From Qipengyuania vesicularis (GTDB lineage Bacteria; Pseudomonadota; Alphaproteobacteria; Sphingomonadales; Sphingomonadaceae), in assembly GCF_019711415.1 (NCBI RefSeq), contig NZ_JAIGNJ010000003.1:372001-436000 (forward strand): a stretch of DNA of 64,000 bases, given 5' to 3'. Below the pieces are notes generated by a model that saw only the letters and a list, made by a program, of their open reading frames with translations, searched no databases and was not told the origin of the DNA. Both the position numbers and the translations under genes were made by a program. Positions 10,541-20,133 of this stretch are shown in pieces; positions within the stretch are counted from its first letter, which is position 1; each line of letters opens with the position of its first letter.

Positions 10541-12088
10541 ATGCATCCCATCACGCACGCCCAGGCGCGCCCCGACCATCCCGCCATCATCATGTCCGGC
10601 ACCGGCGAGGTGATGACCTATGGCCAGATGGATCACTATGCCAATCGCTTCGCGCAGCTCCTGAGATCGAAGGGGCTGCAGCGCGGAGATCATTTCGGCG
10701 TCCTGATGGAGAACAATATCCATTACTTGCCGCTTGTGTGGGGATCGCAGCGCGCAGGCACGATGATGGTACCGGTCGCGACCCGGCTTACCGCGCCCGA
10801 GATCTGCTATATCCTCAAGGACGCCGGGGTGAAGCTGCTGATTACCAGCCGCAATTTCGATGACCGCATCGAAGAGATCCGTTCAGATTGCAGCGGGATG
10901 GAATTGCTGGTGCTTGGCGGCGAGGGCGAAGAAGACCTCGTCGAAGCGCTTTCCGCGCAGTCTTCCGAACCGATCGCCGACCAGGCTCCGGGCCAGTACA
11001 TGCTCTATTCCAGCGGCACGACCGGAGCGCCCAAGGGCGTGCGGCCAGCGCCGCCCGAGGATGATGACATCCTCGCCGTAAACCCGTTGGTTGGCCTTGC
11101 GATCATGGGAGCCGGCATGCCTGCCGACGGAAGCATGGTCTACCTCTCACCCGCTCCCCTCTATCACGCCGCCCCGCTGGGCTGGTGCACGACGGCACAC
11201 CGGCTTGGCGGAACAGTGGTGGTGATGGAGAAATTCGACCCCGTCCATGCGCTCGAGACGATCGAACGTTACCGCGTGACCGACAGCCAATGGGTGCCGA
11301 CCCACTTCGTGCGCATGCTCAAGCTCGATCCGGAAGAGCGGGAAGGCCACGACCTTTCCAGCCACCAGCGTGCGCTTCATGCAGCCGCACCCTGCCCGGT
11401 CCCGATCAAGCGGGAGATGATCGAATGGTGGGGGCCGATCATCAACGAATACTACGCTGGCTCCGAAGGCATCGGCATGACGCTGATCAAGGCCGAGGAC
11501 TGGCTCACCCATCCCGGCAGCGTCGGCAAGGCCATTCACGGCACGCTGCATGTCTGCGGGCCCGATGGCGAGGAGCTGCCCCCAGGCGAGGACGGACTGC
11601 TGTTCTTCGAGAACGTCAATATCCCGACCTATCACAACGATCCCGACAAGACCGCCGATGCCATGCATCCCAAGGGCTGGATGACGCTGGGCGATATCGG
11701 CCACGTCGATGAGGATGGCTTCCTCTATCTCACCGACCGCAAAAGCCACATGATCATTTCCGGCGGTGTGAATATTTACCCGCAGGAGATCGAGAACCTC
11801 CTCGTTACGCACGACAAGGTGATGGACGCCGCGGTGATCGGCGCGCCCTGCCCGGATTTCGGCGAGAAAGTTGTCGCCGTGGTCCAGCCGATGGACATGG
11901 CAGATGCCGGGGAGGACCTGGAAGCGGAGTTGCGCGATTTCCTCGCGCCCAGCCTTTCCAAGATCAAGATGCCCAAGCTGTTCGACTTCCGTCCCGAGCT
12001 GCCACGCGAGGCGAATGGCAAGCTCTACAAGCGCGAGCTGCGCGACGAATACCTGCGCAAGGCCGAGGAAGAAACGGAGCAGGCGTGA
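10541..12088 (+). CDS. Acyl-CoA synthetase (ANL superfamily AMP-binding protein)
   Basis: A 515-residue adenylate-forming enzyme that would activate a carboxylic acid to its CoA thioester using ATP. Motifs include the phosphate-binding loop YSSGTTGAPKG (near residue 155), the YYAGSEG motif, GWMTLGDIG with the ribose-binding Asp, and the C-terminal GGVNIYPQEIE and NGKLYKRELR with the catalytic Lys. The acid substrate cannot be read from sequence. The stop overlaps the start of a P450 gene (TGATG), which suggests that the two act in one catabolic route for a fatty, terpenoid or steroid-like acid. Confidence 0.9.
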   Translation: MHPITHAQARPDHPAIIMSGTGEVMTYGQMDHYANRFAQLLRSKGLQRGDHFGVLMENNIHYLPLVWGSQRAGTMMVPVATRLTAPEICYILKDAGVKLLITSRNFDDRIEEIRSDCSGMELLVLGGEGEEDLVEALSAQSSEPIADQAPGQYMLYSSGTTGAPKGVRPAPPEDDDILAVNPLVGLAIMGAGMPADGSMVYLSPAPLYHAAPLGWCTTAHRLGGTVVVMEKFDPVHALETIERYRVTDSQWVPTHFVRMLKLDPEEREGHDLSSHQRALHAAAPCPVPIKREMIEWWGPIINEYYAGSEGIGMTLIKAEDWLTHPGSVGKAIHGTLHVCGPDGEELPPGEDGLLFFENVNIPTYHNDPDKTADAMHPKGWMTLGDIGHVDEDGFLYLTDRKSHMIISGGVNIYPQEIENLLVTHDKVMDAAVIGAPCPDFGEKVVAVVQPMDMADAGEDLEAELRDFLAPSLSKIKMPKLFDFRPELPREANGKLYKRELRDEYLRKAEEETEQA

Positions 12089-13386
12089 TGGCGACGCAGG
12101 ACAGGCCCCGGCTCGATCCCGAAACCGCCTATGAGGTGATATCGCCAGAGAGCTATGCCGCCTGGGACCCGCTGCTCGACACGTTCGACCGCCTGCGTGA
12201 GGAGAGCCCTGTCGCCTGGGTGGAAGATGTCGAGCAGCGCCACCCGCCCTTCTGGCTTGTCACGCGCTATGATGATGTGATGCGCATTTCGAAGGACAAT
12301 GCGACCTTCCTCAACAATCCGCAGACCGTGGTATTCAGCCTCACCGAGGGGATCGAGTTCGCGAAGAAAATGACCGGCGGCAGTCCGCACATGGTGGCGA
12401 GCCTCGTCACCTTCGATGCGCCGATCCACATGAAATACCGCAAGCTGACGCAGGAATGGTTCATGCCAAAGAACCTGCATCGGCTCGAAGGGGAAATCCG
12501 CGAACTTGCGCACAAGACCGTGGATCGGCTGATCGATGCGGGCGGGGAGGCGGACTTCTGCAAGCTCGTCTCGCAGCCCTACCCTTTGCATGTCGTGATG
12601 CAGATTCTCGGTGTGCCTGAAGAGGAGGAGCCCCGCATGCTGATGCTCACGCAGCAGATGTTCGGCGGGCAGGACGAAGACCTCAACCAGTCGGGTATGA
12701 AAGACCTGCCGCCCGAGGCGATCACGCAGCTGGTTGCGGGCGCAGTCGCCGATTTCGAGGCCTACTTTGCCAAGCTGACGGCTGAGAAGCGAGCGAACCC
12801 GACCGATGATGTCGCCAGCACGATCGCCAACGCAACGGTCGATGGAGAGCCGCTTAACGACCGCGACATGATGGGTTACTACATCATCGTCGCTGCTGCC
12901 GGCCATGACACGACGAGCGCGAGCACGGCAGGGGCGATGCTAGCGCTGGCGCGGGATCCGGAGCAATGGGCAAGGGTGCGGGCCGATCGCTCACTGCTGC
13001 CCGGTATTGTCGAAGAGGCGATCCGCTGGACCAGCCCCGTTCAGCACTTCATGCGCACGGCGGCCGAGGACACCGAGGTTGGCGGGCAGAAAATCGCCAA
13101 GGGCGACTGGCTGATGATCAATTATGTTGCCGCCAATCACGACCCTGCCCAGTTCGAAAACCCGCGCAAGTTCGATGCGAGCCGCAGTCCCAACCGCCAC
13201 CTCGCCTTCGGGGCAGGCGCGCACCAGTGCCTCGGCCTGCACCTTGCCCGGCTGGAAATGCGCATTCTGTTCGAAACGCTGCTCGATCGGATCGAAAGCG
13301 TCGAACTGGCAGGCGAGCCGGCCCGCTCGAAGTCGACGTTTGTCGGCGGGCTAAAGACCCTGCCGCTGAGCATCCGTCCTGCGTGA
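12088..13386 (+). CDS. Cytochrome P450 (bacterial class I type)
   Basis: A 432-residue soluble P450 monooxygenase needing a ferredoxin and reductase. The I-helix oxygen-activation motif AAAGHDTTSAS has the acid-alcohol pair around residues 274-275, the ERR-type helix segment EAIRWTSP is present, and the heme loop FGAGAHQCLG carries the ligand Cys381. It is clearly a different subfamily from the CYP153-like enzyme at 37.5 kb. The ATG at 12088 overlaps the upstream stop; a GTG one codon earlier is also possible. Coupling to an acyl-CoA synthetase suggests an acid or alcohol substrate entering beta-oxidation. Confidence 0.93.
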   Translation: MATQDRPRLDPETAYEVISPESYAAWDPLLDTFDRLREESPVAWVEDVEQRHPPFWLVTRYDDVMRISKDNATFLNNPQTVVFSLTEGIEFAKKMTGGSPHMVASLVTFDAPIHMKYRKLTQEWFMPKNLHRLEGEIRELAHKTVDRLIDAGGEADFCKLVSQPYPLHVVMQILGVPEEEEPRMLMLTQQMFGGQDEDLNQSGMKDLPPEAITQLVAGAVADFEAYFAKLTAEKRANPTDDVASTIANATVDGEPLNDRDMMGYYIIVAAAGHDTTSASTAGAMLALARDPEQWARVRADRSLLPGIVEEAIRWTSPVQHFMRTAAEDTEVGGQKIAKGDWLMINYVAANHDPAQFENPRKFDASRSPNRHLAFGAGAHQCLGLHLARLEMRILFETLLDRIESVELAGEPARSKSTFVGGLKTLPLSIRPA

Positions 13387-13573
13387 AGTCGAAATACGGA
13401 TAGCCCAAGTCAAACCCCCGCAAATGCGGGAAAAATCGTACAACAGCCTTCCGATTTTCCTACCCAAATCCCCGCCTTTCTGCTAGGTGAATGGCATGGA
13501 TAAAACAGTAGGACGATCCGCTTTCGGTAGTGGCCGGGAGTGAGTCTTCCTGCGCACAAGAAAGGGGGAAATC

Positions 13574-14215
13574 ATGACATTGCTAGAGCCGCACAACATG
13601 CCGTTTGCGGCCGCGCTCGTCATAATGCTGGTCCTCGCTGTCATCCAGCTCATCGGAGTCGCCGATTTCGGTGACGCCGATGTGGACCTGGACGCAGACG
13701 GCGACGGATTGCCCGATGCGGGAATGTTCGACGGGCTGCTAACGCTGCTCGGCATCGGACGCGTTCCGCTGACGATCTGGCTGGCGCTGTTCCTGTTCCT
13801 GTTCGCGGGCATAGGCCTGTCGATCCAGGAGCTCGCGACAAGCCTCACGGGCAGCCCGCTCTACAGCTGGCTTGCCGCAGTGATCGCCGGTGTCGCGGCT
13901 CTCCCCGTGACGGGCGTCTTCGCCCGGCCGCTGGGCCGCATCCTGCCCAAGGACCACACGACCGCTGTCAGCACCGAAACCCTTGTCGGCCGCCGAGCCA
14001 CGATCAGCATCGGGGTGGCACGCGCCGGATCGCCCGCTCGGGCGCGAGTGAAAGACGTGCACGGCCAGACCCACCGGGTGATGGTCGAACCGCACGAGGC
14101 GACATCCGAACTCCACGAGGGTGACGAGGTCCTGCTCGTCCGCCGCGAGGGCAACCAATTCTACGCGACCGCGCTCGCCGAGCGCCGCCTGTCGCCAACA
14201 CAAGTCAATCAATAA
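13574..14215 (+). CDS. yqiJ: YqiJ-like OB-fold membrane protein
   Basis: A 213-residue protein with three hydrophobic segments (about residues 10-30, 58-80 and 95-115) and a C-terminal NfeD/OB-like domain (LVGRRATISIGVARAG to EGDEVLLVRREG). This matches the YqiJ family, inner-membrane partners of YqiK-type flotillins. It lies nine bases upstream of a flotillin gene, the same pairing as E. coli yqiJ-yqiK. Between the first two membrane segments is an acidic stretch (DFGDADVDLDADGDG) that could face the periplasm or bind cations. A role in membrane microdomain organisation is inferred from the family. Confidence 0.87.
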   Translation: MTLLEPHNMPFAAALVIMLVLAVIQLIGVADFGDADVDLDADGDGLPDAGMFDGLLTLLGIGRVPLTIWLALFLFLFAGIGLSIQELATSLTGSPLYSWLAAVIAGVAALPVTGVFARPLGRILPKDHTTAVSTETLVGRRATISIGVARAGSPARARVKDVHGQTHRVMVEPHEATSELHEGDEVLLVRREGNQFYATALAERRLSPTQVNQ

Positions 14216-14224
14216 GGAGGAGCA

Positions 14225-15973
14225 ATGGACAGTCTATTTGGAACATCACTGGTCATGATCGGAGGCGGGACTCTTCTCGCCATCATAATCATCACCTTCC
14301 TGCTGAAGATGTATCGCCGTGCGTCGAAGGAAATCGCCTTCGTGCGGACCGGCGTGGGCGGCGAAAAGGTCGTAATGAACGGGGGCGCGTTGGTGCTGCC
14401 GGTCTTCCACGAAACCATGCCGGTCAACATGAACACGCTGGTGCTCTCGGTCGTCCGCCGCGACGGCGAGGCGCTGATCACGCTCGACCGCTTGCGGATC
14501 GATGTGAAGGCTGAGTTCTACGTCCGCGTAAAGCCCGACAGCGAAGCCATCGCCATGGCCGCACAGACGCTGGGCCAGCGCACCATGCAGCCGGAAATGC
14601 TGAAGGATCTGGTCGAAGGCAAGTTCGTCGACGCGCTGCGCTCGGTCGCTGCCGGTATGACGATGAACGAGCTGCACGAACAGCGTGCCGACTTCGTCCA
14701 GAAGGTGCAGCAGGTCTCGTCCAACGACCTCGCCATGAACGGTCTGGAACTGGAATCGGTCTCGCTGACCGGTCTCGACCAGACAAGCATCGAGCACTTC
14801 AACGCCAACAACGCCTTCGACGCCGAAGGTCTGACCAAGCTGACCGAGCAGATCGAGGCGCGCAAGAAACTGCGCAACGACATCGAGCAGGACACGCGTG
14901 TGCAAATGGAGACGAAGAACCTCGAGGCGGACGCCAAGAGCTTCGAAATCGGGCGCGACAAGGAATACGCCCGCCTCCAGCAGGAGCGCGAGGTGGAAAT
15001 CCGCCGCGCCGCGCAGGCTTCGGAAATCGCCCGCGAACAGGCAGAGCGCAGCCGCGAGGCCGACGCTGCCCGGATCGAGGCGAAGAAGCAGGTCGATGCG
15101 CAGCAGATCGAAGCCGACCGTCTCGTCGAAGAGGCGCGGATCGACCAGCAGCGTGCGCTCGAAATCGCTCGCCAGGAGCAGCAGATCGCGGTCCAGAACA
15201 AGAGCCGCGAGGAAAGCCAGGCCAAGGCAGAGGCTGACGAAGCCCGCGCCAAGGCGGTTGCCGCCGAGGAGCAGGTCTCGACCAGCCGAGAAACCGAGAT
15301 CGCCGAGCGTCAGAAGCGCATCGAGCTGATCGAGGCTTCAAAGCAGGCAGAGCGCGACGCGATCAGCGTCCGCGTGGAAGCCGAGGCCGAGAAGGACGCA
15401 GCCACCAACCGCGCCGAAGCTCTGCGCCTCGAAGCGCAGGGTGAGGCCGAGGCCGAGAAGCTGCGTGCCGAAGCTGCACGCGTCCGCTTCGAAGTCGAGG
15501 CAGCCGGTCAGAAGGCGATCAACGAGGCAGCGAACATCCTCTCCTCGGACCAGATCAGCCTGCAGACCAAGATGGCGCTGCTCAAGGTCCTGCCCGAACT
15601 GGTCAGGGAAAGCGCCAAGCCGATGGAAGCGATCGAGAGCATCAAGATCGTCCAGGTCGACGGGCTCACCAATGGCGGCGGCAAGTCGTCAGGCGGTGCA
15701 GCCAGTGTCGGCGGCGGATCCGGCAACCTCGCGACCGATGCGGTCAGCGCAGCGCTCGCCTACCGTGCGCAGGCTCCGGTGCTCGACGGGCTGATGAAGG
15801 AACTGGGCCTCGACGGCTCGAGCCTCAATAGCCTCGTCAAGGGACCAGCCGAGCAGACCGGCGGTTTCGAGGTAGAGGACGATGCCGACGAGGAAGCCGC
15901 CCCAATGGCGCTTCCGGCAAACGGCAAGGCGAAAGACACCAAACAGTCCGGGGGCGAAAACGCCGACGCCTGA
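14225..15973 (+). CDS. yqiK: Flotillin family (YqiK-like) SPFH protein
   Basis: A 582-residue flotillin: an N-terminal membrane anchor (residues 5-28), an SPFH/band-7 domain (about 35-190), then a very long Ala/Glu/Arg/Gln-rich coiled coil (about 195-440) and a Gly/Ser-rich C-terminal part. AAGQKAINEAANILSS marks the flotillin C-terminal region. Such proteins oligomerise and organise membrane microdomains. AAGGAGG lies a few bases before the ATG. It forms an operon with the YqiJ-like gene and ends at an intrinsic terminator. Confidence 0.94.
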   Translation: MDSLFGTSLVMIGGGTLLAIIIITFLLKMYRRASKEIAFVRTGVGGEKVVMNGGALVLPVFHETMPVNMNTLVLSVVRRDGEALITLDRLRIDVKAEFYVRVKPDSEAIAMAAQTLGQRTMQPEMLKDLVEGKFVDALRSVAAGMTMNELHEQRADFVQKVQQVSSNDLAMNGLELESVSLTGLDQTSIEHFNANNAFDAEGLTKLTEQIEARKKLRNDIEQDTRVQMETKNLEADAKSFEIGRDKEYARLQQEREVEIRRAAQASEIAREQAERSREADAARIEAKKQVDAQQIEADRLVEEARIDQQRALEIARQEQQIAVQNKSREESQAKAEADEARAKAVAAEEQVSTSRETEIAERQKRIELIEASKQAERDAISVRVEAEAEKDAATNRAEALRLEAQGEAEAEKLRAEAARVRFEVEAAGQKAINEAANILSSDQISLQTKMALLKVLPELVRESAKPMEAIESIKIVQVDGLTNGGGKSSGGAASVGGGSGNLATDAVSAALAYRAQAPVLDGLMKELGLDGSSLNSLVKGPAEQTGGFEVEDDADEEAAPMALPANGKAKDTKQSGGENADA

Positions 15974-15996
15974 CCTCGGGCCCGACAACGAAGGAA

Positions 15997-16023
15997 GGGG
16001 GCGCTGATGCGTCCCCTTTTTTC
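15997..16023 (+). terminator. Intrinsic terminator after flotillin gene
   Basis: GGGGGCGC, loop TGAT, GCGTCCCC, then six T residues. The stem has one G-T pair. It ends the yqiJ-flotillin operon. Confidence 0.88.
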
Positions 16024-16059
16024 TTGCACGTGGTGGCTGACGCAGCCTAACCGCCCTGC

Positions 16060-17064
16060 ATGAGCGAGAAAGCCCGTTGGACCATGCCTCCCGAGTGGGC
16101 GCCGCAGGACTGGATCTGGATCGGTTTCCCGCACGATGCCGACGAATGGCCCGAGGTTCTCCCGGCAGCGCAGGAGCAGATTGCAGCCTTCGCCAATGCC
16201 GTCGCGGAAAGCGGGCAAGAAGTACGCCTCCTGGTCCGCAATGCGAATAACGAACAGCGCGCGCGCGATCTCGTCAGCGGTGCAGTCACGCTAGAGCGTC
16301 GGGCCTATGGCGATGTCTGGCTCCGCGACACAGGGCCTCTGGTTCTGACCGATGTCACGGGTCACCGCATGGCAGCCCGCTTCGGCTTCAACGGCTGGGG
16401 CGGAAAGTATCTCATGGATGGCGATCAGACAGTCGGAGCCGAACTCGCCGAGGATGCGGGGCTACCTTTGGAGATTGCCGACTGGATCCTTGAGGGCGGA
16501 GCCATCGATGGTGATGGGACCGGTCTTGTAGCGACAACCGAGCAATGCCTGCTCAATCCGAATCGCAATCCGCAGCTCACCCGTGAAGAGATCGAAGAAC
16601 GCCTGAAAGCCGACCTTGGCTTCAATCGCGTGTTGTGGCTCGGTGATGGACTGATCAACGACCACACCGATGGGCATGTCGACAATCTCGCTCGCTTCGT
16701 GGGCGCGAATACGCTCGCCCTGCCGCGCGCCACCGGAAACGACGATCCCAACGCCGCGATCTATGCCGATGCCAAGGCCCGCGCCGAAGCGATGGGCGTA
16801 GCGGTCAAGGAAATTCCCTCCCCCGGCCTCGTGACGAGCGGCGACCGGATCGAACCGGCCAGCTATGCCAACTTCGCCATCACCAGCCATCTGGTTGTGG
16901 TGCCGACATTCGGTAGCCCCCATGACGAAGACGGTGTCGCCGCGATTGCCGATCTGTTTCCCGATCGCGCCACCATTGGGCTGCGCGGTGATGCTGTGCT
17001 CGCCGGCGGAGGCGGGTTCCATTGTGCCAGCCAGCAAATGCCTGCGGCCCGCGCCCGCATTTAA
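16060..17064 (+). CDS. aguA: Agmatine deiminase / peptidyl-arginine deiminase family
   Basis: A 334-residue amidinotransferase-fold hydrolase that would convert agmatine to N-carbamoylputrescine and ammonia. Substrate and catalytic segments are visible: WIGFPHDADEW near the start, DVWLRDTGP, LEGGAID, NDHTDGHVDN and the C-terminal GGGGFHCASQQ with the nucleophilic Cys322. The length is close to, though a little shorter than, typical AguA. No N-carbamoylputrescine amidohydrolase (aguB) lies next to it, so the pathway would need a partner elsewhere. Confidence 0.9.
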   Translation: MSEKARWTMPPEWAPQDWIWIGFPHDADEWPEVLPAAQEQIAAFANAVAESGQEVRLLVRNANNEQRARDLVSGAVTLERRAYGDVWLRDTGPLVLTDVTGHRMAARFGFNGWGGKYLMDGDQTVGAELAEDAGLPLEIADWILEGGAIDGDGTGLVATTEQCLLNPNRNPQLTREEIEERLKADLGFNRVLWLGDGLINDHTDGHVDNLARFVGANTLALPRATGNDDPNAAIYADAKARAEAMGVAVKEIPSPGLVTSGDRIEPASYANFAITSHLVVVPTFGSPHDEDGVAAIADLFPDRATIGLRGDAVLAGGGGFHCASQQMPAARARI

Positions 17065-17099
17065 CCTTTCGTTAGGGATTGGGGCGGAGAATAGGCGCC

Positions 17100-17228
17100 A
17101 TGACCAAGGCTATCGCTCTCGCCCGCACGCATGTGCCCGAACTCCCGCTGGGGGAATGGCTGCGCGCCGGCCTCGTAAGCGGATGCGGCCTTGCGCTCGT
17201 GCTGGCTGGGCCCTTCCTGCCTTACTGA
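17100..17228 (+). CDS. Candidate 42-residue membrane-associated small protein
   Basis: A 43-codon frame directly between aguA and the convergent permease gene. Its start is preceded by GGGGCGGAG about ten bases upstream. The product has a charged N-terminal half and a hydrophobic Gly/Ala/Leu-rich C-terminal half (AGLVSGCGLALVLAGPFLPY) that could span the membrane. The codons look like those of neighbouring genes (GC-rich third positions). I recognise no family, so it is offered as a plausible small gene, not a certain one. Confidence 0.45.
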   Translation: MTKAIALARTHVPELPLGEWLRAGLVSGCGLALVLAGPFLPY

Positions 17229-17232
17229 GCCT

Positions 17233-17979
17233 TCAGGCCACGGCCTTCCACAAGGCCGCTGCAGCAGCACCGCCCAGGACTACCCCTACGCAGATCCGCC
17301 AGGTGCGGTCCTCGATACGTCCCGAAGCGCGATTGCCGAGCACGTTGCCCAGCAGCACGGCCGGAAACAACAGGACCGCCAGCAGCGGCAGCGTCCAGTC
17401 GAGCACGCCGAGCGCCGCGCCGCTTGCAAGGCCCGTGGTCGACGCGCAGGTGAATATCAGCAGCATCGATGCCTTTGCCATCTCCCGCGGGATATCGCGC
17501 CCGACATAATATGGCACGACCGGGGGGCCGGGCATGCCCGCATAGCCGGTCATCAACCCGCTGAGGACACCGACCCCGCCAGTCGTTGCCGGATGATGGC
17601 CGGGCTTGCTGCGTCGCGGCAACAGGATGGCCGCGAAGGCCGAGATCGCGATCATCGCGATCACGATCCGTGCGAGGTTTGGCGAGGTGATGCTGAGTAG
17701 GTAGAGACCAACGGGCGTGGTCAGGACGACAAGCGCAATGATCGTCCACGCCGATCTTTCCGCCCCTCTCACCAGCCGGCGAATCTCGGACATTCCGATA
17801 AACAGCGAGAGGAAGTTGGTCAGCAGGACCGCCTCGATCGGGGTGAGAGCAAGCGCCAGGATCGGCACGATCAGGATCGCCATGCCGAAACCAGTCAGCC
17901 CGCGCACGAAAGCAGATCCGAAAGCCGCCAGCACCGCGGCGGCAATCGGAAATAATCCGTAGTCGGCGAGCAGATCCAC
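17233..17979 (-). CDS. TauE/SafE-family membrane permease
   Basis: A 248-residue polytopic protein with about eight hydrophobic segments and the two family-type repeats, each carrying a Gly/Pro-rich turn: FVRGLTGFGMAILIVPIL near residue 24 and GLMTGYAGMPGPPVVPYY near residue 140. The family exports or imports sulfite, sulfoacetate and related anions, but the substrate here is unknown. It lies nine bases downstream of thrS and may be read from the same transcript. Confidence 0.88.
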   Translation of the reverse strand: MDLLADYGLFPIAAAVLAAFGSAFVRGLTGFGMAILIVPILALALTPIEAVLLTNFLSLFIGMSEIRRLVRGAERSAWTIIALVVLTTPVGLYLLSITSPNLARIVIAMIAISAFAAILLPRRSKPGHHPATTGGVGVLSGLMTGYAGMPGPPVVPYYVGRDIPREMAKASMLLIFTCASTTGLASGAALGVLDWTLPLLAVLLFPAVLLGNVLGNRASGRIEDRTWRICVGVVLGGAAAAALWKAVA

Positions 17980-17988
17980 TGCTCTGTC

Positions 17989-20007
17989 TTAGTCTTCGCG
18001 AAGGTCCGGCGGGGTCGCCTCGGCCTTGAGCATTGCGATCGCTTCGTCGAGCGGCATCACCTTCTGGTGCTGCTGGCCGAGTGTGCGGACCGCGACCGTG
18101 CCCTCTTCTGCCTCGCGATTGCCGACCACCAGCAGGTGCGGGACCTTGGCGTGGCTGTGTTCGCGCACCTTGTAGTTGATCTTCTCGTTCCTCAGGTCGC
18201 TCGCCACGCGGATGCCGGCGGCCTCCAGCTTGGCGACCGCTTCCTTCGCATAATCGTCCGCGTCCGACACGATTGTCGCGACCACCGCCTGCGTCGGGGC
18301 AAGCCACACGGGCATGCGACCGGCGTAGTGCTCGATCAGGATGCCGATGAAGCGTTCGTAACTGCCGAAGATCGCGCGGTGGAGCATGACCGGGCGATGC
18401 TTCTCGCCATCCTCGCCGACATAGCTTGCGTCGAGACGGTCGGGCAGCACGCGGTCGCCCTGGATCGTGCCGACCTGCCAGGTGCGGCCGATGGCATCCG
18501 TGAGGTGCCATTCCAGCTTGGGTGCGTAGAACGCGCCTTCTCCCGGCAGTTCTTCCCAGCCGAACTCCTCGTTCATCATGCCCGCCTCGGCCACGGCGTC
18601 GCGCAGTTCCTGCTCGGCCTTGTCCCAATCGGCATCGCTGCCGAGCCGCTTTTCGGGGCGTAGCGCCAGCTTGATCGCGAAGGTGAAGCCGAAATCCTTG
18701 TAGACGCTTTCCGCCAGCTTGCAGAAGGCGCGCACTTCCTCGACGACCTGGCCTTCTGTGCAGAAGATATGCGCATCATCCTGCGTGAACTGGCGCACGC
18801 GCATGAGGCCATGGAGCGCGCCATGCGGTTCGTTGCGGTGGCAGCAGCCCATCTCGCCCAGCCGGATGGGCAGGTCGCGATAGGACGTGATGCCCTGCTT
18901 GAAAACCAGCACGTGCGCCGGGCAGTTCATCGGCTTGATCGCCATCCAGTCGGCATCGTCCGCCACTTTTGGATGGGCCGAGGCTGCGCCGCTATCGTCC
19001 ACATCGGGCACGATATCGGGGACCGCGAACATGTTCTCGGCATACTTCCCCCAGTGACCCGAAGCGGTCCACTGGCGCACGTCCATCAGCTGCGGCGTCT
19101 TGATCTCGCGATAGCCCGCGCCGTCCATCTTGCGGCGCATATAGGCTTCGAGCTCGCGCCAGATGCGATAGCCATTGGGATGCCAGAAGACGCTGCCATG
19201 CGCCTCTTCCTGCAAGTGGAAGAGGTCCATTTCGCGGCCAAGCTTGCGGTGGTCGCGCTTGGCGGCTTCTTCGAGACGCGTGAGATGCGCGTTCAATTGC
19301 TTCTTGTTGAGCCAGCCCGTGCCGTAGATGCGCGTCAGCTGCGCGTTCTTCTGGTCGCCGCGCCAGTATGCCCCGGCGACACGCATCAGCTTGAAGGCCT
19401 GCGGATCGAGCTTACCCGTCGAGGCAAGGTGCGGGCCGCGGCACATGTCGAGCCAGTCTTCACCCGACCAGTAGACCGTGAGTTCTTCGTCCTCGGGCAG
19501 TTCCTTGGCCCATTCGGCCTTGAAGACCTCGCCCTCGGCTTCCCACTTGTCGATCAGTTGCTGGCGGCTCCAGACCTCGCGGCGCAGCGGCTTGTCGGCC
19601 TTGATGATGCGGCGCATCTCTTCCTCGATCGCGGGAAGATCGTCCATGCTGAACGGCTCGCGCGTGTCGGGCGCCTTCACATCGTAATAGAAACCGTCGT
19701 CGGTCGCCGGACCGAAAGTGATCTGCGTGCCGGGGAAGAGCGACTGGACGGCCTCGGCCAGCACATGTGCGAAATCGTGGCGCGCGAGTTCGAGCGCGTC
19801 TTCTTCGTCGCGGCTCGTCACCAGCGCCAATTCAGCGTCGCCTTCGAAGGGGCGGTTGATATCGCGCAATTCACCGTCGACGCGCGCGGCAATCGCAGCC
19901 TTGGCGAGGCCGGGCCCGATCGCGGCGGCGACATCGGCGGGCGTGCTGCCCTTTTCCATTTCGCGCACCGAACCATCGGGCAGGCTGATCTTGAGAAGTT
20001 CCGTCAT
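17989..20007 (-). CDS. thrS: Threonyl-tRNA synthetase
   Basis: A 672-residue class II synthetase that charges tRNA-Thr. It has an N-terminal TGS domain (ISLPDGSVREM), an editing domain with HDFAHVLAEA and the Cys-containing DMCRGPHLASTGK, a catalytic core with MNCPAHVLVFK (zinc Cys) and RNEPHGALHGLMRVRQFTQDDAH (motif 2), and an anticodon-binding domain. I place the start at 20007, preceded by GGATGAG; 12 further in-frame codons upstream lack support. The 200 bases upstream contain a Thr-rich leader peptide, hairpin and promoter, so expression is probably attenuated according to charged tRNA-Thr. Confidence 0.96.
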   Translation of the reverse strand: MTELLKISLPDGSVREMEKGSTPADVAAAIGPGLAKAAIAARVDGELRDINRPFEGDAELALVTSRDEEDALELARHDFAHVLAEAVQSLFPGTQITFGPATDDGFYYDVKAPDTREPFSMDDLPAIEEEMRRIIKADKPLRREVWSRQQLIDKWEAEGEVFKAEWAKELPEDEELTVYWSGEDWLDMCRGPHLASTGKLDPQAFKLMRVAGAYWRGDQKNAQLTRIYGTGWLNKKQLNAHLTRLEEAAKRDHRKLGREMDLFHLQEEAHGSVFWHPNGYRIWRELEAYMRRKMDGAGYREIKTPQLMDVRQWTASGHWGKYAENMFAVPDIVPDVDDSGAASAHPKVADDADWMAIKPMNCPAHVLVFKQGITSYRDLPIRLGEMGCCHRNEPHGALHGLMRVRQFTQDDAHIFCTEGQVVEEVRAFCKLAESVYKDFGFTFAIKLALRPEKRLGSDADWDKAEQELRDAVAEAGMMNEEFGWEELPGEGAFYAPKLEWHLTDAIGRTWQVGTIQGDRVLPDRLDASYVGEDGEKHRPVMLHRAIFGSYERFIGILIEHYAGRMPVWLAPTQAVVATIVSDADDYAKEAVAKLEAAGIRVASDLRNEKINYKVREHSHAKVPHLLVVGNREAEEGTVAVRTLGQQHQKVMPLDEAIAMLKAEATPPDLRED

Positions 20008-20102
20008 CGTCTCATCCGTTATGTTGCGCGCGCCATGACACAAACGGCCACGCGCTTGAAGCGGCGTTTTGGGAGAAATTCGCGATTTCGGGAGGAACGC
20101 CA

Positions 20103-20122
20103 GCCACCCGAAACCGGGTGGC
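20103..20122 (-). promoter_or_regulatory. Candidate attenuator hairpin upstream of thrS
   Basis: On the minus strand GCCACCCG, loop GTTT, CGGGTGGC forms a perfect 8-bp stem 12 bases after the leader-peptide stop. Its 5' arm and loop include CCCGGTT (20112-20118), which is fully complementary to AACCGGG (20154-20160) inside the leader coding sequence just after the Thr run. The two pairings exclude each other, as expected of an attenuator and antiterminator. No clean T-run follows, so the block may be Rho-dependent or act on translation. Confidence 0.6.
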
Positions 20123-20133
20123 GGTACGCCGCG

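Noticed and set aside
13415..13430. CCCGC-AAAT-GCGGG hairpin after the first P450 gene as terminator
   Set aside because: It is followed by A residues, not T, on the coding strand and is short; it would work poorly in that direction.
13492..13539. 15-codon frame before the yqiJ-like gene
   Set aside because: Too short, no ribosome site and no repeated or hydrophobic character.
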